Shown here: one piece after another, positions 44,601 through 55,614 of the stretch | How the letters are laid out: every line of letters begins with the position of its first letter | Numbering within the stretch: the stretch's first letter is position 1 | DNA from: Euglena gracilis | Taxonomy: Eukaryota; Euglenida; Euglenophyceae; Euglenales | Length of the DNA: 64,000 nt | Direction: 5' to 3' | Assembly: GCA_039621445.1 (NCBI GenBank) | Contig: CP154956.1 | Coordinates: 82,084,474-82,148,473, forward strand | Translations under genes and position numbers: made by a program | The notes under the pieces: generated by a model | Told to the model about the DNA's origin: nothing | Seen by the model: only the letters and a program-made list of their open reading frames with translations | Databases searched by the model: none

Positions 44601-44887
44601 AATTATAATAATACATTTCCCGCCCCCCAAAAAACAACAGATTGAGGATGAAATTTCGTGGCTTTTTGGGGACTTGGGAACATGAGTTTTTTGGGCAGGC
44701 CAGAATTTCTGGGTTCGCCTTAAGCGAACGAAGTCCATCATCCAGGATATGGGGATATGGGGGATGTGGGGGTGATGGTGAGTGTCAAGGTGTATCATCT
44801 GTCACAGGCTTCCCTGACCTGGAAGAAGACATTGAGACCCAAGTTACTCTCTTCAATGTCAAAACATTATTTACATTGAAAAATGCT
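41609..44887 (+). CDS. Unknown protein, tentative exons
   Basis: Three protein-like segments have plausible splice borders. Exon 41609-41678 reads LPKVTLKKDSEKFDLVLFLQ. Exon 44199-44300 reads ANTPQQRPPVDSALWGGNG and continues LVALYKEG. Exon 44808-44887 reads FPDLEEDIETQVTLFNVKT. The phases do not chain perfectly, so an exon may be missing or they may belong to different genes. In the phase that follows 44300, the last exon would instead stop at 44877-44879. I recognise no family. Two TIR elements, 41862-42508 and 43713-44019, lie in the implied introns. Confidence 0.3.
41862..42508. mobile_element. C-run TIR element, GGTCGGTTTA family, TA flanks
   Basis: The left end AACCCCCCCCCATTTAAACCGACC and the right end (GTCGGTTTAAATGGGG with G run) are inverted, with TA flanks at 41860-41861 and 42509-42510. 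GGTCGGTTT motifs recur six or more times. The interior carries a GGCTGGCCGACGGCGTGACG segment and a CCTAATTT array (42040-42315). Both are inverted relative to the 34.3-34.8 kb region. A 23-bp direct repeat (41838-41860 and 42541-42563) lies outside it. Confidence 0.75.
42040..42315 (-). repeat. Degenerate CCTAATTT array inside the 41862-42508 element
   Basis: About eleven units such as GCAAATGCCTAATTTTGGG are present, the reverse orientation of the 34300-34770 array. Confidence 0.75.
42564..43703. other. Gene-free stretch
   Basis: AT-rich filler, C/G runs near 43086-43118 and A/C-rich low-complexity sequence near 43200-43250. No exon was supported. Confidence 0.35.
43713..44019. mobile_element. 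GCTTGTGCTTA TIR element with 9-bp TSD GTTCTGGAA
   Basis: The ends CAGGCTTGTGCTTA and TAAGCACAAGCAT are inverted. Flanks GTTCTGGAA at 43704-43712 and 44020-44028 are identical. The interior has GGCGCCTTCGGCGCC and repeated GCAGGCACCC(C) motifs. A second copy lies at 61715-62004. Nine-base duplications fit Mutator-like elements; that assignment is inferred. Confidence 0.85.
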
Positions 44888-46383
44888 GTGCTGGTGTGTC
44901 CCCCAATCAATGACTTTCTCAAGAAAACAATTTTTTCTTTTTCTCTGAAAAATATGTGTTGATTTTTATTTAGGAAACCGCAAACCAAACCACTATGTTA
45001 AATCCTGTTTCTTGGGCCCAGAATTCTACAATCGTACAGAATCCTGAAATTCTACATTATTGTTTGCAGCTAATCGCCCTCAATTTTGGCCCAAATGCCC
45101 AAAATTTTGGCCCCCAACCCCAAAATTTTGGCCCTAGGCCCACAACGTATTTGGCCCGGCCCAGAATTCTGGCCGCCGAGCTCTTTTGTTTTCTTTGTAA
45201 ATCTCTGTGACGTGTTCAACATGAAAGGAGCATTATGCAATTGCAATGCACAAGACATTTGCACCGATTTCTGCTTCACCAAACTGGCGACTCAGGGTTG
45301 TCAGTCAAAGCATCTCTCGTGGAAAAACTCCTTTCACTTCGTTTTGTTGGACAGCATGTGGACAGTGGCTAGGCACACTGTGCCTAGGGTCAGTCCAGGA
45401 GTAGTGCCAGATTCCAAAGGGTTTCGGGGGGGGGGGACCGCAGAAATATGCACACAAACACATAAAATACCGCCGGGGTCTGTGCTAGGGCACTTTCGAC
45501 CAAGTGCCCTGCCCCCCCCGGGGGGGGGGGCGGATTTGGAGTGCTTTGGAGTGTCTGCCCAGGCAGGCACCCCCCCTGGGGTGTCAGCACCCGACTAAAA
45601 TACAGCCTGCTCCCAGGACAGTCGGTGCCAAAAACGAGAAATCGCCCCCGGGATGTGCAGTTTTCCACTGGAGAGGACTCAGAAAAATTTTCGGCTCCGT
45701 AAATGAAAATTTTCCATTTTGCATACTGTTGACCAAAAAATGCAAAGATGACAAAAAAAATCATTGTCGGGAAAAAATCGGGCCAAACCGAGGAATTTTT
45801 CATAAAACAAATTTTCCTGCAAAAAACCCAAAAATCGCCGGAAACAAAACACACACAAAAAAGGAAAAAACGGAAAAAACGCAAATTTTGGCAAAATCAA
45901 AAAAAAATTGCTCCCCCCCCCGAGCAGCGACTGGCCATGTTATCCCTCACATCCGGGACGGTAGACTGGGGGGGGGGTGGGCATGCTGCGGGTCAATGGA
46001 AACAATGGAAAATGGGAGCTCCTTAAATGTGGCCACAAAGCTCACTGTTTTGGAGGGAAAGAGTATTTTATTTTTTCACATCTGGTTGGGTTGCGCGAAA
46101 GTACTGCGACTCAACACCGACCACGCGTAAAGATGGGCGTCGGAGGAGTGCGAAATGCACATACCATTACGACGTGCGCATTTGTGCACACCGACTACGC
46201 TAGCAAAATTTCAGACAGAGACTTTTGCAGCAAAACGTGAGCCAGGGGGCAGTGATTTTCAAGGGCCGTGTGCAACTACTCAGCTGCCACACGCTCTCCT
46301 CCACCATGAGGCTTTTTTAAGGGCCGATTCTGACCCAGTGACAGGTCCAGGTCCATGTGGAGACCGTAGACCTCTACTACTAG
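44888..46383. other. Unassigned stretch
   Basis: A frame at about 45205-45370 (DVFNMKGALCNCNAQDICTD) is Cys-rich but lacks firm borders. The sequence at 45430-45615 carries C/G runs, the palindrome TGCCCAGGCAGGCA and the end-like motif ACAGCCTG, probably a partial TIR element. An A-rich tract covers 45720-45910. Confidence 0.35.
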
Positions 46384-46693
46384 GTGGCCCACCGCCAGCA
46401 CGTCGCGGCACACGTGCAACGGCGCCGCTTGGGCAAGGGCTTGAAGGAGCCATTGCAGGTGGTGTTGGGGTCGTCATGATGTGTTCACATCAGGTGATAA
46501 TGGGTGATCGCATTTGAGCATCCACAAGGCCGTCATAGTGTGTCACGCCGACCACGTGCGCATTTTCGCAAACCTCTTTTTTTTTAAATTCGCACCTGGT
46601 TCTTGATATACGTGTTTTTTTCGATACATTTCTGTCTGTTTTCAGAGCAAAGTCCGATGCAATTTGGCCGGACACATCCCCGCTGCAAGTTCG
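46384..46693 (+). CDS. Unknown protein, two tentative exons
   Basis: Exon 46384-46458 reads VAHRQHVAAHVQRRRLGKGL and ends at CAG|GTGGTG. Exon 46646-46693 reads SKVRCNLAGHIPAASS and ends at TCG|GTGGGG. Both are phase 0. Just upstream, in the same frame but before a TAG, is VQVHVETVDLYY. Family unknown. Confidence 0.3.
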
Positions 46694-48216
46694 GTGGGGA
46701 CTCGCGACCCTTTCCTTCCCTTCAAACCACTTTCCCGTCACGCCGCACGGGCCTTCCCCAAGCGCGCCTTCCATTCTGCGTCCCTCACCGGCGACGCGAT
46801 TGGACCCATCTTGACCCCCCATCCTTGTTCACCGCGCTCCGGCATACATCCAAACACACAAGTCTGAGGCCCCCGGAGTGAGCCAGCCAGGGGCCGCCAA
46901 CAGCCGGTGGGGAGAGCCGCATCGCACAAAAAGGGGGGAGGCGGCACTGGAGTTTTGGTTTTTTGTCGGTGTTTTTTCACTTTGGGGGGATAGGTGCGGG
47001 GGTTTTCATGGCATTCCAACCTCAAAATACAGCAAAAAAACACGCAATTCCCAGGCAGGCTGTTTTTTTACCAACCCCAGGGGGGAGGGGGGGTCCGGAG
47101 TGCCTTTGAGTGCCTGCCCAGGCAGGCACTACCACCCCCCGGGGGGGGTCAGATTTCGGCCTGTGCCCAGGCACATTCCTTTGAAAATAGGCCATTGTTG
47201 GCTCAGCGGCGCCGAAGTGATATTGTACGCAAACACTGGTGTGTTGCATGTTTTCTGAGGGAAAAATGTGGCATCATTGTGGTCAGAATGGAACGATTCC
47301 CGGCTGAGGCATCTGGAAGGTTAACCCCCCCACTTGCGCACATCAACCACTTATGTATGGTTGGTGTGCGCATTTGCGCGCATCAACCATCTTGAAATCC
47401 ATAGATGGTCAATGTGCGCAAATGCGCACACCACCATTTATGCAAAATACATGGGCGCAAATGCGCACATCGACCCTCACTTGTTCCATCCGCATTTTCA
47501 AACTGTAGAATGAACGTCGGACAGTTTCTCTACTGACACGAACATGTTCACGCTGCTGTGCGTCGCAGACGCCTTGAATTGTCAAATTGTGATCCTGGTG
47601 GAGTATTTTGCAAACATGGAATTTCGTTAGAACAAAAAAAATGGAAATGCATGCACTTCTATCTTCCTGTGCAAGAGGCAAAAATATTTCCTCCGCCTTC
47701 CATGTGGTTCGAGACCATGACATTCAGCAAAAGAACCAATTTCATTGATTTCAGCAAACAATCTACAGCACCCCTGTAAATTTTGAAAGAAAACGGTCGA
47801 CATCTTCTCAAGATGGCAGCAGAAGAAGGAAAAACAACAGCTTTGTGCAGAGTTTTCCCCGCACATGAAGCCCAAGAGGGGGGGAATCGACGGGATCCCT
47901 ACCTGGCGCCTGCAGCTGAGGAAGCTCCTTCTACTCCATGCCTTCTGCTAAGTCTGATCCAGGCAAATATCACTGTAAAAAAATAGATTTGGCATTATTG
48001 CAAATAAAAATTGCAGAAAAAAGACATTTTTGCTCCCAGGGTGTCTTCAACGCTGGCACTCACGTACTCAAGCTTTTTTCATTGTCGATGTGCGCAATTG
48101 TGCAAATCAACATTTTTTTTGCAATTTCTTCGAACTTCCAATTGTAGCTGGTGAAACAGCAATATATAAGGTTCACACCTCACGATACAGGTTAGGAACA
48201 CAAAGGTCTCAAACTA
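46694..48216. other. Gene-free stretch with GTGCGCA/TGCGCAC dyads
   Basis: At 47330-47490 four palindromes of the form GTGCGCA(AT-rich)GCGCAC, with GGTTG or CAACC shoulders, occur within 160 bp. C/G runs with the GTGCCTGCCCAGGCAGGCAC palindrome lie at about 47080-47180. No exon was supported. Confidence 0.5.
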
Positions 48217-48722
48217 ACCCCCCCCCCCCCCAATATAAGAAACCCCTCGCTATAAGAAACCCCCAAATGTAAGAAACCCTTTGGCCGATTTTCAGCCGAC
48301 ACCCAAATATAAGAAACCCCCGAATATAAGAAACCCCTAGGCTGTTGGATGCTAAACCATATATGAGAAACCTTTCATCCCTTGCGAATTTTTCTTTCCC
48401 TTTTTCTGTTTCACTGGCATCACTCCCAGATTCAGAAATAACACTCTACCACTGCCATCTGGACTGATGGAATGATCCGATTTAGCATAAACACGCTCCA
48501 GGGCCTCAGAAGCCGTCAGACATGAAGAAAATCCTACATGCCGCGGTCACATGTAAAAAATTACATGAAGGAACCGAAGGAAGAAAAAGTTCCATTTGTA
48601 AGAAACCCTTGGGGCCTGCCTTCGACACCCAAATATAAGAAACCCCCAAATGTAAGAAACTCTTTGGGCCGATCGGCCGACACCCAAATATAAGAAACGG
48701 GTTTCTTATATCTGGGGGGGGT
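48217..48722. mobile_element. C-run TIR element, TATAAGAAACCC family, TA flanks
   Basis: The left end ACCCC...CAATATAAGAAACCCC and the right end GGGTTTCTTATATCTGGGG...T are inverted, with TA flanks at 48215-48216 and 48723-48724. Variants of AAATATAAGAAACCCC recur about ten times in the same orientation from both sides inward. The 506-bp element is non-coding. Confidence 0.82.
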
Positions 48723-48944
48723 TATCGTCCTAACAAGCTTTCTGATACGTCTGGAGTGACAAATTGGTGTTGTCGTGTGAAACAGGTGGGTTGTATGTCG
48801 GTAGACACACATTTCGGTCCATCGACAGCGGCAGAGTTCTGGAAAGGTTTTTATGCCACACTTGCCTAATTTATCTGCACATCACATTGTTTAAATGGTG
48901 GAAGGTTGGTCCCCTTCAAACAGGTATGCATCACCCGGCAGTTA

Positions 48945-49314
48945 AACCCCCCCTCCCACTTATAAACCCCCCGGGGTTTAATGGATCCGGTTTGGTTGGT
49001 CGGCCGAAGGGGGGGGGTTATAGGTGGGGGGGGTTTATAGGTCCCGGAATGGTTGGTAAAAATGCGACCGCCCGAAACCCACCCAAACTGGCAATTTTCG
49101 TCAAATTTTGACAAAAATGGCTTTTTTGATTTTTGATGATGGTCGGTCTCAAAAAATTGCCAAAAAAACCAGTTTTTGGGTGGTTTGCGGCAGAAAAAAT
49201 CGTCCCTGGCAGCTTTCATTTTGTTTCCCCAGGGTTATAGGTCCCGGTTTGGTTGGTCGGCCCGAGGGGGGGGGGTTATAAGTGGGGTGGTTTATTAGTG
49301 GGGGGGGGGGGGTT
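48945..49314. mobile_element. C-run TIR element, TTATAGGT family, TA flanks
   Basis: The left end AACCCCCCCTCCCACTTATAAACC and the right end are inverted; TA flanks are at 48943-48944 and 49315-49316. Inner GGTTATAGGTCCCGGTTTGG phrases are shared with 9801-10012. Confidence 0.8.
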
Positions 49315-49316
49315 TA

Positions 49317-50567
49317 CAGGCAGCACGGACACACCAAAGCCACAGTCATGACAGTTAGGGTGACCTCATTTTTGCTGACGAAAGTGGTTGTAACCAGCGT
49401 CTTTTAGTTGTTGTTTTTTAACCAATTCTCCTGTGTGAGGACGTTGCGAAAAATCTCCATTCCTCCGCCCGTGGCTTTGGATGGGCTCCATCTTGGATCA
49501 GGTCGTACAATGTGGTTTCTTCAACAAGAGGGGCCAATCTGTCTGTTATTGTTGCACTCTTGTGTGAAGGACCTGTGTCAATTGTGTACGACATTTTGAA
49601 GGGAGCTGTCACTGGCGCCAAATTCCAGCAGTTTATTGAACAGAAGTTCTGCTTTTCTGCTCACTGCTGTCAATGTTTTCTCTTGTTATTAGCTCTTGCA
49701 TCATTTACAATCATTTATACCTCCCACGAGGACATGAATTATTGGTGTTGGACAACACTGATATCCATAGAAGTCGGTTTGTAAAATGACCCATAGCTCT
49801 GATTTTTGCTGCAGGAGGTTACTTCGGTTGTGCGCACCCCCCCCCCCAAAGGAGAAATAATTGCCACATCTCAGGTCGGAAAAGCACACACAATCCTCAG
49901 AACTATCCTTCTCAGACCAAACATTTCCATCATCCAAGCCCAAATTTGACACAACATCACTTCTTTCATTGCTTGACACCACAAGAAGGGGAAAGCTAAA
50001 ATTAGGGCACTGCGCATCATTAGGGCACTGCGCATTTATCCCTTTATGGGAAAGAGCGAAGCTTACCCCTGGGAAAAAGGGGGAGTCGAACCCGCCCCCC
50101 GCCCCCCCCCCCCGGGCCACCTTGGGAACCGGCAGATCATAACCATGATCCCGGCTCCGTTACCGGAATTTTTTTTTCAGTCGCGAGCGACTGGATTTCT
50201 AGTTTTCGAATCACCTCCCCCGACAGGCCCGAGTTATTCAGCTGCAAAGGGGTCCAGACTGGGTAGGATTGGCCCGCCCCCCCCCCTTCCGACTGCCATT
50301 TTGCCAGGGTTCAAAAATCGGTCAAAAAATCGTTTTTTCGAAAATATCTCGAGAAAGCCACCCCCAAAAACCCGACCCCCCCGGGGGGTTTCGGATGGGG
50401 TATAGGGTGCCTGCCTTTCGTTTCGGATGGGGGGGTGCCCCCCCCCCGTGTGGTAGGCAACCCAACTAAAAAAAAAGCCTGCCCCCCACAAAGTGTCCCC
50501 CCCAGCGTGGCTATTTTGGGGTCCCACGGTGCCTGGAGGGTGGCCACTTTGAGGGGGGGTGAGGGTA
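49317..50567. other. Unassigned stretch
   Basis: A frame near 49565-49645 (EGPVSIVYDILKGAVTGAKF) is protein-like but lacks clear splice borders. The remainder has C runs (49837-49847, 50093-50113, 50275-50286) and no recognised gene. Confidence 0.3.
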
Positions 50568-50978
50568 AACCCCCCCAAATAATACCCCCAGAGTATTATT
50601 TTTTTACCCGAAGTTCCGGCCCGAGGGGGGGGGGGTATTATTTGGGGGGGTTATCTCCCAAAAATTTTCGGAATTTTTCGAAGTTCCGTAGGAGCAAAAA
50701 TATCGCCAAAACCCCCCTTTGGGGTCATTTTTTGTACTTTCTCATGAAATTTAGCATTTTTTGGAGGCCAGATCACCCAGAAAAATCGATTTTTTCCCGT
50801 AATTTGTTGTAAGAGATTGTGATTTTTACCTACATTTTTAGGTCAAAAATCCGGGCCTTCGGCCCAAAACCCGGGAGGGGGGGGGTGTTATTTCGGCGGC
50901 CGAAGTCGGACCCCGAGGGGGGGGGGTATTATTTGGGGGGGGATTATTTGGGGGGAGGTTTTTATTTGGGGGAGGGTT
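50568..50978. mobile_element. C-run TIR element, TATTATTTGGGG family, TA flanks
   Basis: The left end AACCCCCCCAAATAATACCCCC and the right end (repeated ATTATTTGGGG, then GGGTT) are inverted, with TA flanks at 50566-50567 and 50979-50980. The interior matches the interrupted copy at 33205-33716. The 411-bp element is non-coding. Confidence 0.8.
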
Positions 50979-51065
50979 TATATGCGCAATTTTTTGAGAC
51001 TATTTTGAGGACTTTTGAGGACTTAAATGTGCGCACCTGTGCACTTATTAGGGGGGGTTTACCAG

Positions 51066-51112
51066 TTGTGGATGTAGATGAAGCTAAGAAGCTATTCCAA
51101 ATGGAGTTGTAA
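51066..51112 (+). CDS. Possible terminal exon, unknown protein
   Basis: After the acceptor CAG at 51063-51065 the frame reads VDVDEAKKLFQMEL and ends in TAA at 51110-51112. It is short and isolated, 87 bp after a TIR element, and could be chance. Confidence 0.2.
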
Positions 51113-52263
51113 ATAAGGTGGATCTGGGAAACCAAACAACGTATTTACATCCCTAAAGATTTCATCTTGAGAAATTCAAAGAAATATAAGTCTATTCGGG
51201 CAGAAAGTTACCGGAATAACCCGAAAAACTCTAATGTTCCGGAATACTTTGGAATAAACCATAATTAAAACCCCTGAGGAAAACGCCGAAATATCTCCCC
51301 CTGGTTTTCTCCCCCCCTGGCAAGGCGAGGGCGATCCTTTTTTTGGGGCGAAAGAGCGAAAATGTTGCGAATGGGGGTGGGTGGGTGGGTCGGCAAATTG
51401 CATGGCTTTTGCCAGGAAACTACACATGCGTGCGCTTTTTTGAATGGCATCACCACAAGAGGCTTGTTATAAACCTGATTCAAAGCAAAAAAAACACACT
51501 TGAAACCGCCGACTTCCTGCCTGCCCTGGCAGGAAGCAATTGGATGGTTTCGAACTGGATTCCAATTTGCTTGGAACTCCTGATTGAAAGAACATCTTGG
51601 TCTGTCCTGTGCAATTAAGTATTCTGTTTGGTATTCATATGGAGGATTTTTGGTTAGTCAGTCGGTTTTCTTGGTGAATTAGTGGTGATATTATTGCCAG
51701 CGGTTTTGCCTGCTTCTATCCTGGATACTACACACCTTCCAACAACCAAATTTCAAAAAAGGAATTCCGAATCAATCATTATGCTGTATGTGTGCACTGC
51801 ATCTTTCTTCGTGTTCATTCAGGCCACCTCGACTGGCGAAAGGGTGGAGGCTGATTCAGAGGGCCATTTCCCCCTCCCTTGGACGAAGTTTTTCGGTGCT
51901 GAATTGGCTGTTGTTGGAGGTCATGATTGCTTGTGCTGCTCAAGAAGCCCCTTGAAAAACCCAACAGTTTTACAATAACCAAGTTGCGTCATTTTCAAAA
52001 GGCATATTTTTTTATCATTTATTCTGTTTGTTGTTGTTTACTAGTTATTTGGGCAGTGGAAAAGTTAGAAAATGCAACACAAAGTTTCATTTCAATGGCG
52101 CATGGAACGATACCAGAGATATCTTTTTTTTCAAATTAGCAAGCATGATAGAAGTCTGTGAAATAATGTAACCTCTGATTTGCGTTCTTCGAAAAGAAAA
52201 GACAAAATAAAAGAGACCAGCGGTGTTTTTTTCATGATGACCCTGCTACGTAAATGTGCAAAC
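51113..52263. other. Unassigned stretch
   Basis: A frame near 51824-51900 (ATSTGERVEADSEGHFP) follows an AG acceptor but cannot be chained to other exons. AT-rich otherwise. Confidence 0.3.
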
Positions 52264-52553
52264 CAGGCTGAATTTTCAGGCGGTGCAGACCCCACCCTGG
52301 GGTGGGGGGGTGCCTGCCTGGGCAGGCACTCCAAAGCACCCAGATCCGACCCCTCCAGGGGGCGGGTAAAAGTGCCTGAGCACTCGGCCAAGGCACTTCC
52401 GGCGCCGAAGGCGCTGGAAGCTCAGAAAAGCTCACAACCAAGCAGGCACCGACCCCCCCCCCCCGGGCCCGGGGGGTTGTGCCTGCCTGCCCAGGCAATC
52501 TAGGGCAACCCTCCCCCACTCTACTCCCCCCGGGGTTGGTCAAATTCAGCCTG
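52264..52553. mobile_element. CAGGCTGAATTT TIR element with 8-bp TSD GTGCAAAC
   Basis: The ends CAGGCTGAATTT and AAATTCAGCCTG are inverted. Flanks GTGCAAAC at 52256-52263 and 52554-52561 are identical. The interior has GTGCCTGCCTGGGCAGGCAC and GGCGCCGAAGGCGC palindromes. The 290-bp element is non-coding; related partial copies lie near 4456 and probably 45.5 and 47.1 kb. Confidence 0.87.
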
Positions 52554-52691
52554 GTGCAAACGCCATACAGGATGGCTGTGATCACCAACCCAATGTTTAT
52601 TTTTGATAAAAAGGACATCCACATTCTGTTTCCTACTGGTTATTAAGGACGTTTGCAGATTTTTTTGTACTCCTCTTTCCCTGGTTTGCAG

Positions 52692-54892
52692 AGCCAGATG
52701 GCCTTCCTGACGACAAGGCAAAGGCGAAAGTGAAGTTGGAGAGGCAGCGCATGACTCACAAAAACGTTTGTCTCATCTTTTTTTTATGGCTGTTGTGTTG
52801 AGTTGTACAGCTGGCACCCTCTGTCCTTGGAGGTGCTTGACAAATCCTTGCAAAGAAATGACAGAATTTGTTTTATGTATTTATTTCTAAAATGTTTTGA
52901 CAGAATTTTCAAAATGAAGATTTCTATTTTAAGCTTTTTTTCTGACACAGTTCGCGAAACAGACCGATTTTTTGGTCTTGATTGCTGTACGTACACAGTC
53001 TTAAAAAGTCACAACACCCTCCCAAATTGTCTGTCAAAATCTGCCATAAATGTGTCAATTTTTTTGAAAAAGAAAAAATTGTCAACTCTGCCCAAAAGGT
53101 CCAAATCTCTGTTGTCTGGAGCTTTATTTAAAATACCAATCCGTTCCAGCAGCAGGGCACTGTGTTTCTGTCGTTTTTTTTTGATTCACGTTATTCATAG
53201 CAATTCATAGCAGGCAAAGCAGGAATATTTTAAGATGGCCATTTTGCATTGATATCGTCTTTGTCCATTTGATTTCTTCACCCAACAAATTCTTGTCCCA
53301 CCAAAGCCTTCACGTTAGAGCTGTTGGTCTCCATGAGGAAGAATCAAGAAGTTAGATGAAAGAAGCAAGAAGTAAGAAGCAATAAGACTTTTTTTTTACT
53401 GTTATTTGTGCATGGTTTACACTGACATGATTTGGAACTGCCTATTTGTGGAAAATTGATTGATTGTTTTATCTGAGATGTTTGGAGCTCCTGAGGGGGG
53501 TCTTCTTTTTGGTTTTTTATGAGTAATATATAATATATTGTAATTATTATATATTCTACATTGTAGTTATAAATTATAAATTAAATCAGCTGCCTTTTCT
53601 TTCCCCATTCAGTTGGTCAAAAGCCTCGACCATGCACGCAGAAAGGCTGAAGACGAGTTTGCTAACTGGAAGAAGAAGATTGAGCAACGGGCGAAGGTGC
53701 ATCCACGTCCATGTCTCTATAGTATAGTTGTGTTTGTGTTGCTCACAGTCATCTTTTATTTATATTGATTCTGCTTGAAATGCCAGGAAACTTTTTGTCA
53801 ACTTCCAGAATTCTGAGATTTTGGGATTCTTGTGTGCCAATGTGCCCTGAAATATCTCTTTTCTGCAAATGGTATGATGTGTAGGTGAGGTTCCTCCCCC
53901 CAGCCCTGCCCATCCTCTGCATTTACCATGGCGGCTTTTCCTGTGCATTTGCACCACTACACCATCCTCTCATACGTTTTGTTTTTACATTTCTTTTGGC
54001 TCTCAGGCAGCAAGGATGGCAGATCCCACCATCCCTGTGGTTGTGTTTGTCGACACGTCCACGCTGGCGAAGCCAGAACAGGCCTCTTGCAGGTTTGGGG
54101 GAGATTTCACAGACTCTGCAGTGGGTTCGCCTTTCACCTCTCCCCTGAATAGGACGACGAGATTTTTGAGTTGGTGGTTCAGAATAAGTGAGTTGGTCCG
54201 GAGTGGGGTCCTTAGATGGGAGGTTTATTGATTTCAAAGGATTTCCCAGGGGTGTCCAATTTTGGCTGAAGTCGACTCAAAATAAATCGAAGTTGAACCC
54301 TCAATTGGGTCAGTGGCATTTCAATTTTTTTTGTGTCCCCTCCTCCGGACCAGAGGGAGTTCAGCCCAGCTCCTTCCGATCTGGTCAATCCCTGGTTCGG
54401 CAGGGGTTGGCAGGGGAATTGGGGGGTCGTCCTTGGGAACGAATCACATATGGCGTATCCTGCGAGGAGGAATGTACGCCCTGATTTGTTGTGCGGCGGT
54501 GTTCAAACTGGTGAGCTCATCCCTCGTTTGCTGTGCAGTGACACCTTTGGCGAAAAAAAAAACGGAGCCCCCCTCTTTGTGGGTTCATGTCGAAGGGTGT
54601 CACCTGCAGGCTCCTGTGCCCGATGTTTCGCCCTCCACAAATTCTGATGACAGACACCCAGGGCCCACCACAGGACTGCCAACAATGGACCCCCCTCCCC
54701 TGTGGGGGAATTCCAGGGCCTGCACCCCAAGGGCAATCTGCGACGCCCCCTCCTCTTCCTTTTGTTCGGTCAAAAGGCCTGGTCATCAGTATGCATGGTT
54801 TGCCCTGGCAGAACCCCAAACCAACGACCTCCATTCAGCCGGTTAAGCTCGAAGCTGATGCTGTATTTCCCAAGCCATTGCCAATCGACAAG
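52692..54892 (+). CDS. Unknown charged protein, tentative multi-exon gene
   Basis: Candidate exons are 52692-52765, 53613-53696, 54007-54092 (or longer), 54153-54187 and 54812-54892. The first two chain in phase and are rich in charged residues: GLPDDKAKAKVKLERQR, then LVKSLDHARRKAEDEFANWK, suggesting a coiled coil. The third reads ADPTIPVVVFVDTSTLAKPE. The fourth reads DDEIFELVVQN, but its phase matches the third only if the third extends to 54120. The fifth reads TTSIQPVKLEADAVFPKPLP. Borders are GT..AG. I do not recognise the family; a coiled-coil structural protein is one possibility. Confidence 0.4.
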
Positions 54893-55205
54893 GTGACGCT
54901 GAACCCATCTTCAACCAACCCGCCGGTGAACCTCTCACGTGTTCAGGCTTGCTCTGTACCTCTCCATCAGCAGCAGCAGCATCTGTTTTTCGGACCCCGT
55001 CTAACCCCCAAACAAGCCCGAAATGAAGTTTCTTCCTTGTCTATTTTTCATCAGAAAGAAGGCAGGGGCAGCAAGCACAGTGATTTGCCTTTCCTTTGAT
55101 CTTTCTGACAATGCCGTACTCTATTCGGGAGGAAGGATGGTGCATTCTTTTCAGGTTGGTTATTAGAAGGTTACTTCCAAACCCACCCCAAATTGATTTG
55201 GATTG

Positions 55206-55603
55206 TTGGTCGAAAACGGATGGGGGGAGGGCTTCAACCCCCCCCCCAAAGTAAGACCCGGGTCCATTTCATGGGTCGGTTGCTGGAAAGCCCAAGGGGG
55301 GGTCTTATTCATGGAGGGTCCATTTTATGTATTTTTGCTGGAAAAATTTTCGACCCCCCCAAAATGTCCAAAAATGTCCCCCAAAATACCAGTTTTCGAA
55401 AAATTCGGCGCTTCACATCAGACAAATGGGAGAAAATATGCTGAATTGTGTGAATTTTTTTTAAAAAATCCGGCGCTTTGCGCCGGCAGGGGGGGTCTTA
55501 TAAATGGGGGGGGGTCCTTTTCATGGATTTTTGCTCGGACCTGCCAGGGAGGTCTTATTCATGGGGGGGTCCATTTTATGGGGGGTATTATTTTTGGGGG
55601 TTT
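55206..55603. mobile_element. GGTCTTATTCATGGGG repeat element with 11-bp direct flanks
   Basis: The sequence ATTTGGATTGT occurs at 55195-55205 and again at 55604-55614. Between them are repeats of GGTCTTAT(T/A)(C/A)ATGG and GGTCCATTTTATG, C runs near 55238-55247 and G runs. No inverted terminus was found, so the element type is unclear. Confidence 0.5.
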
Positions 55604-55614
55604 ATTTGGATTGT

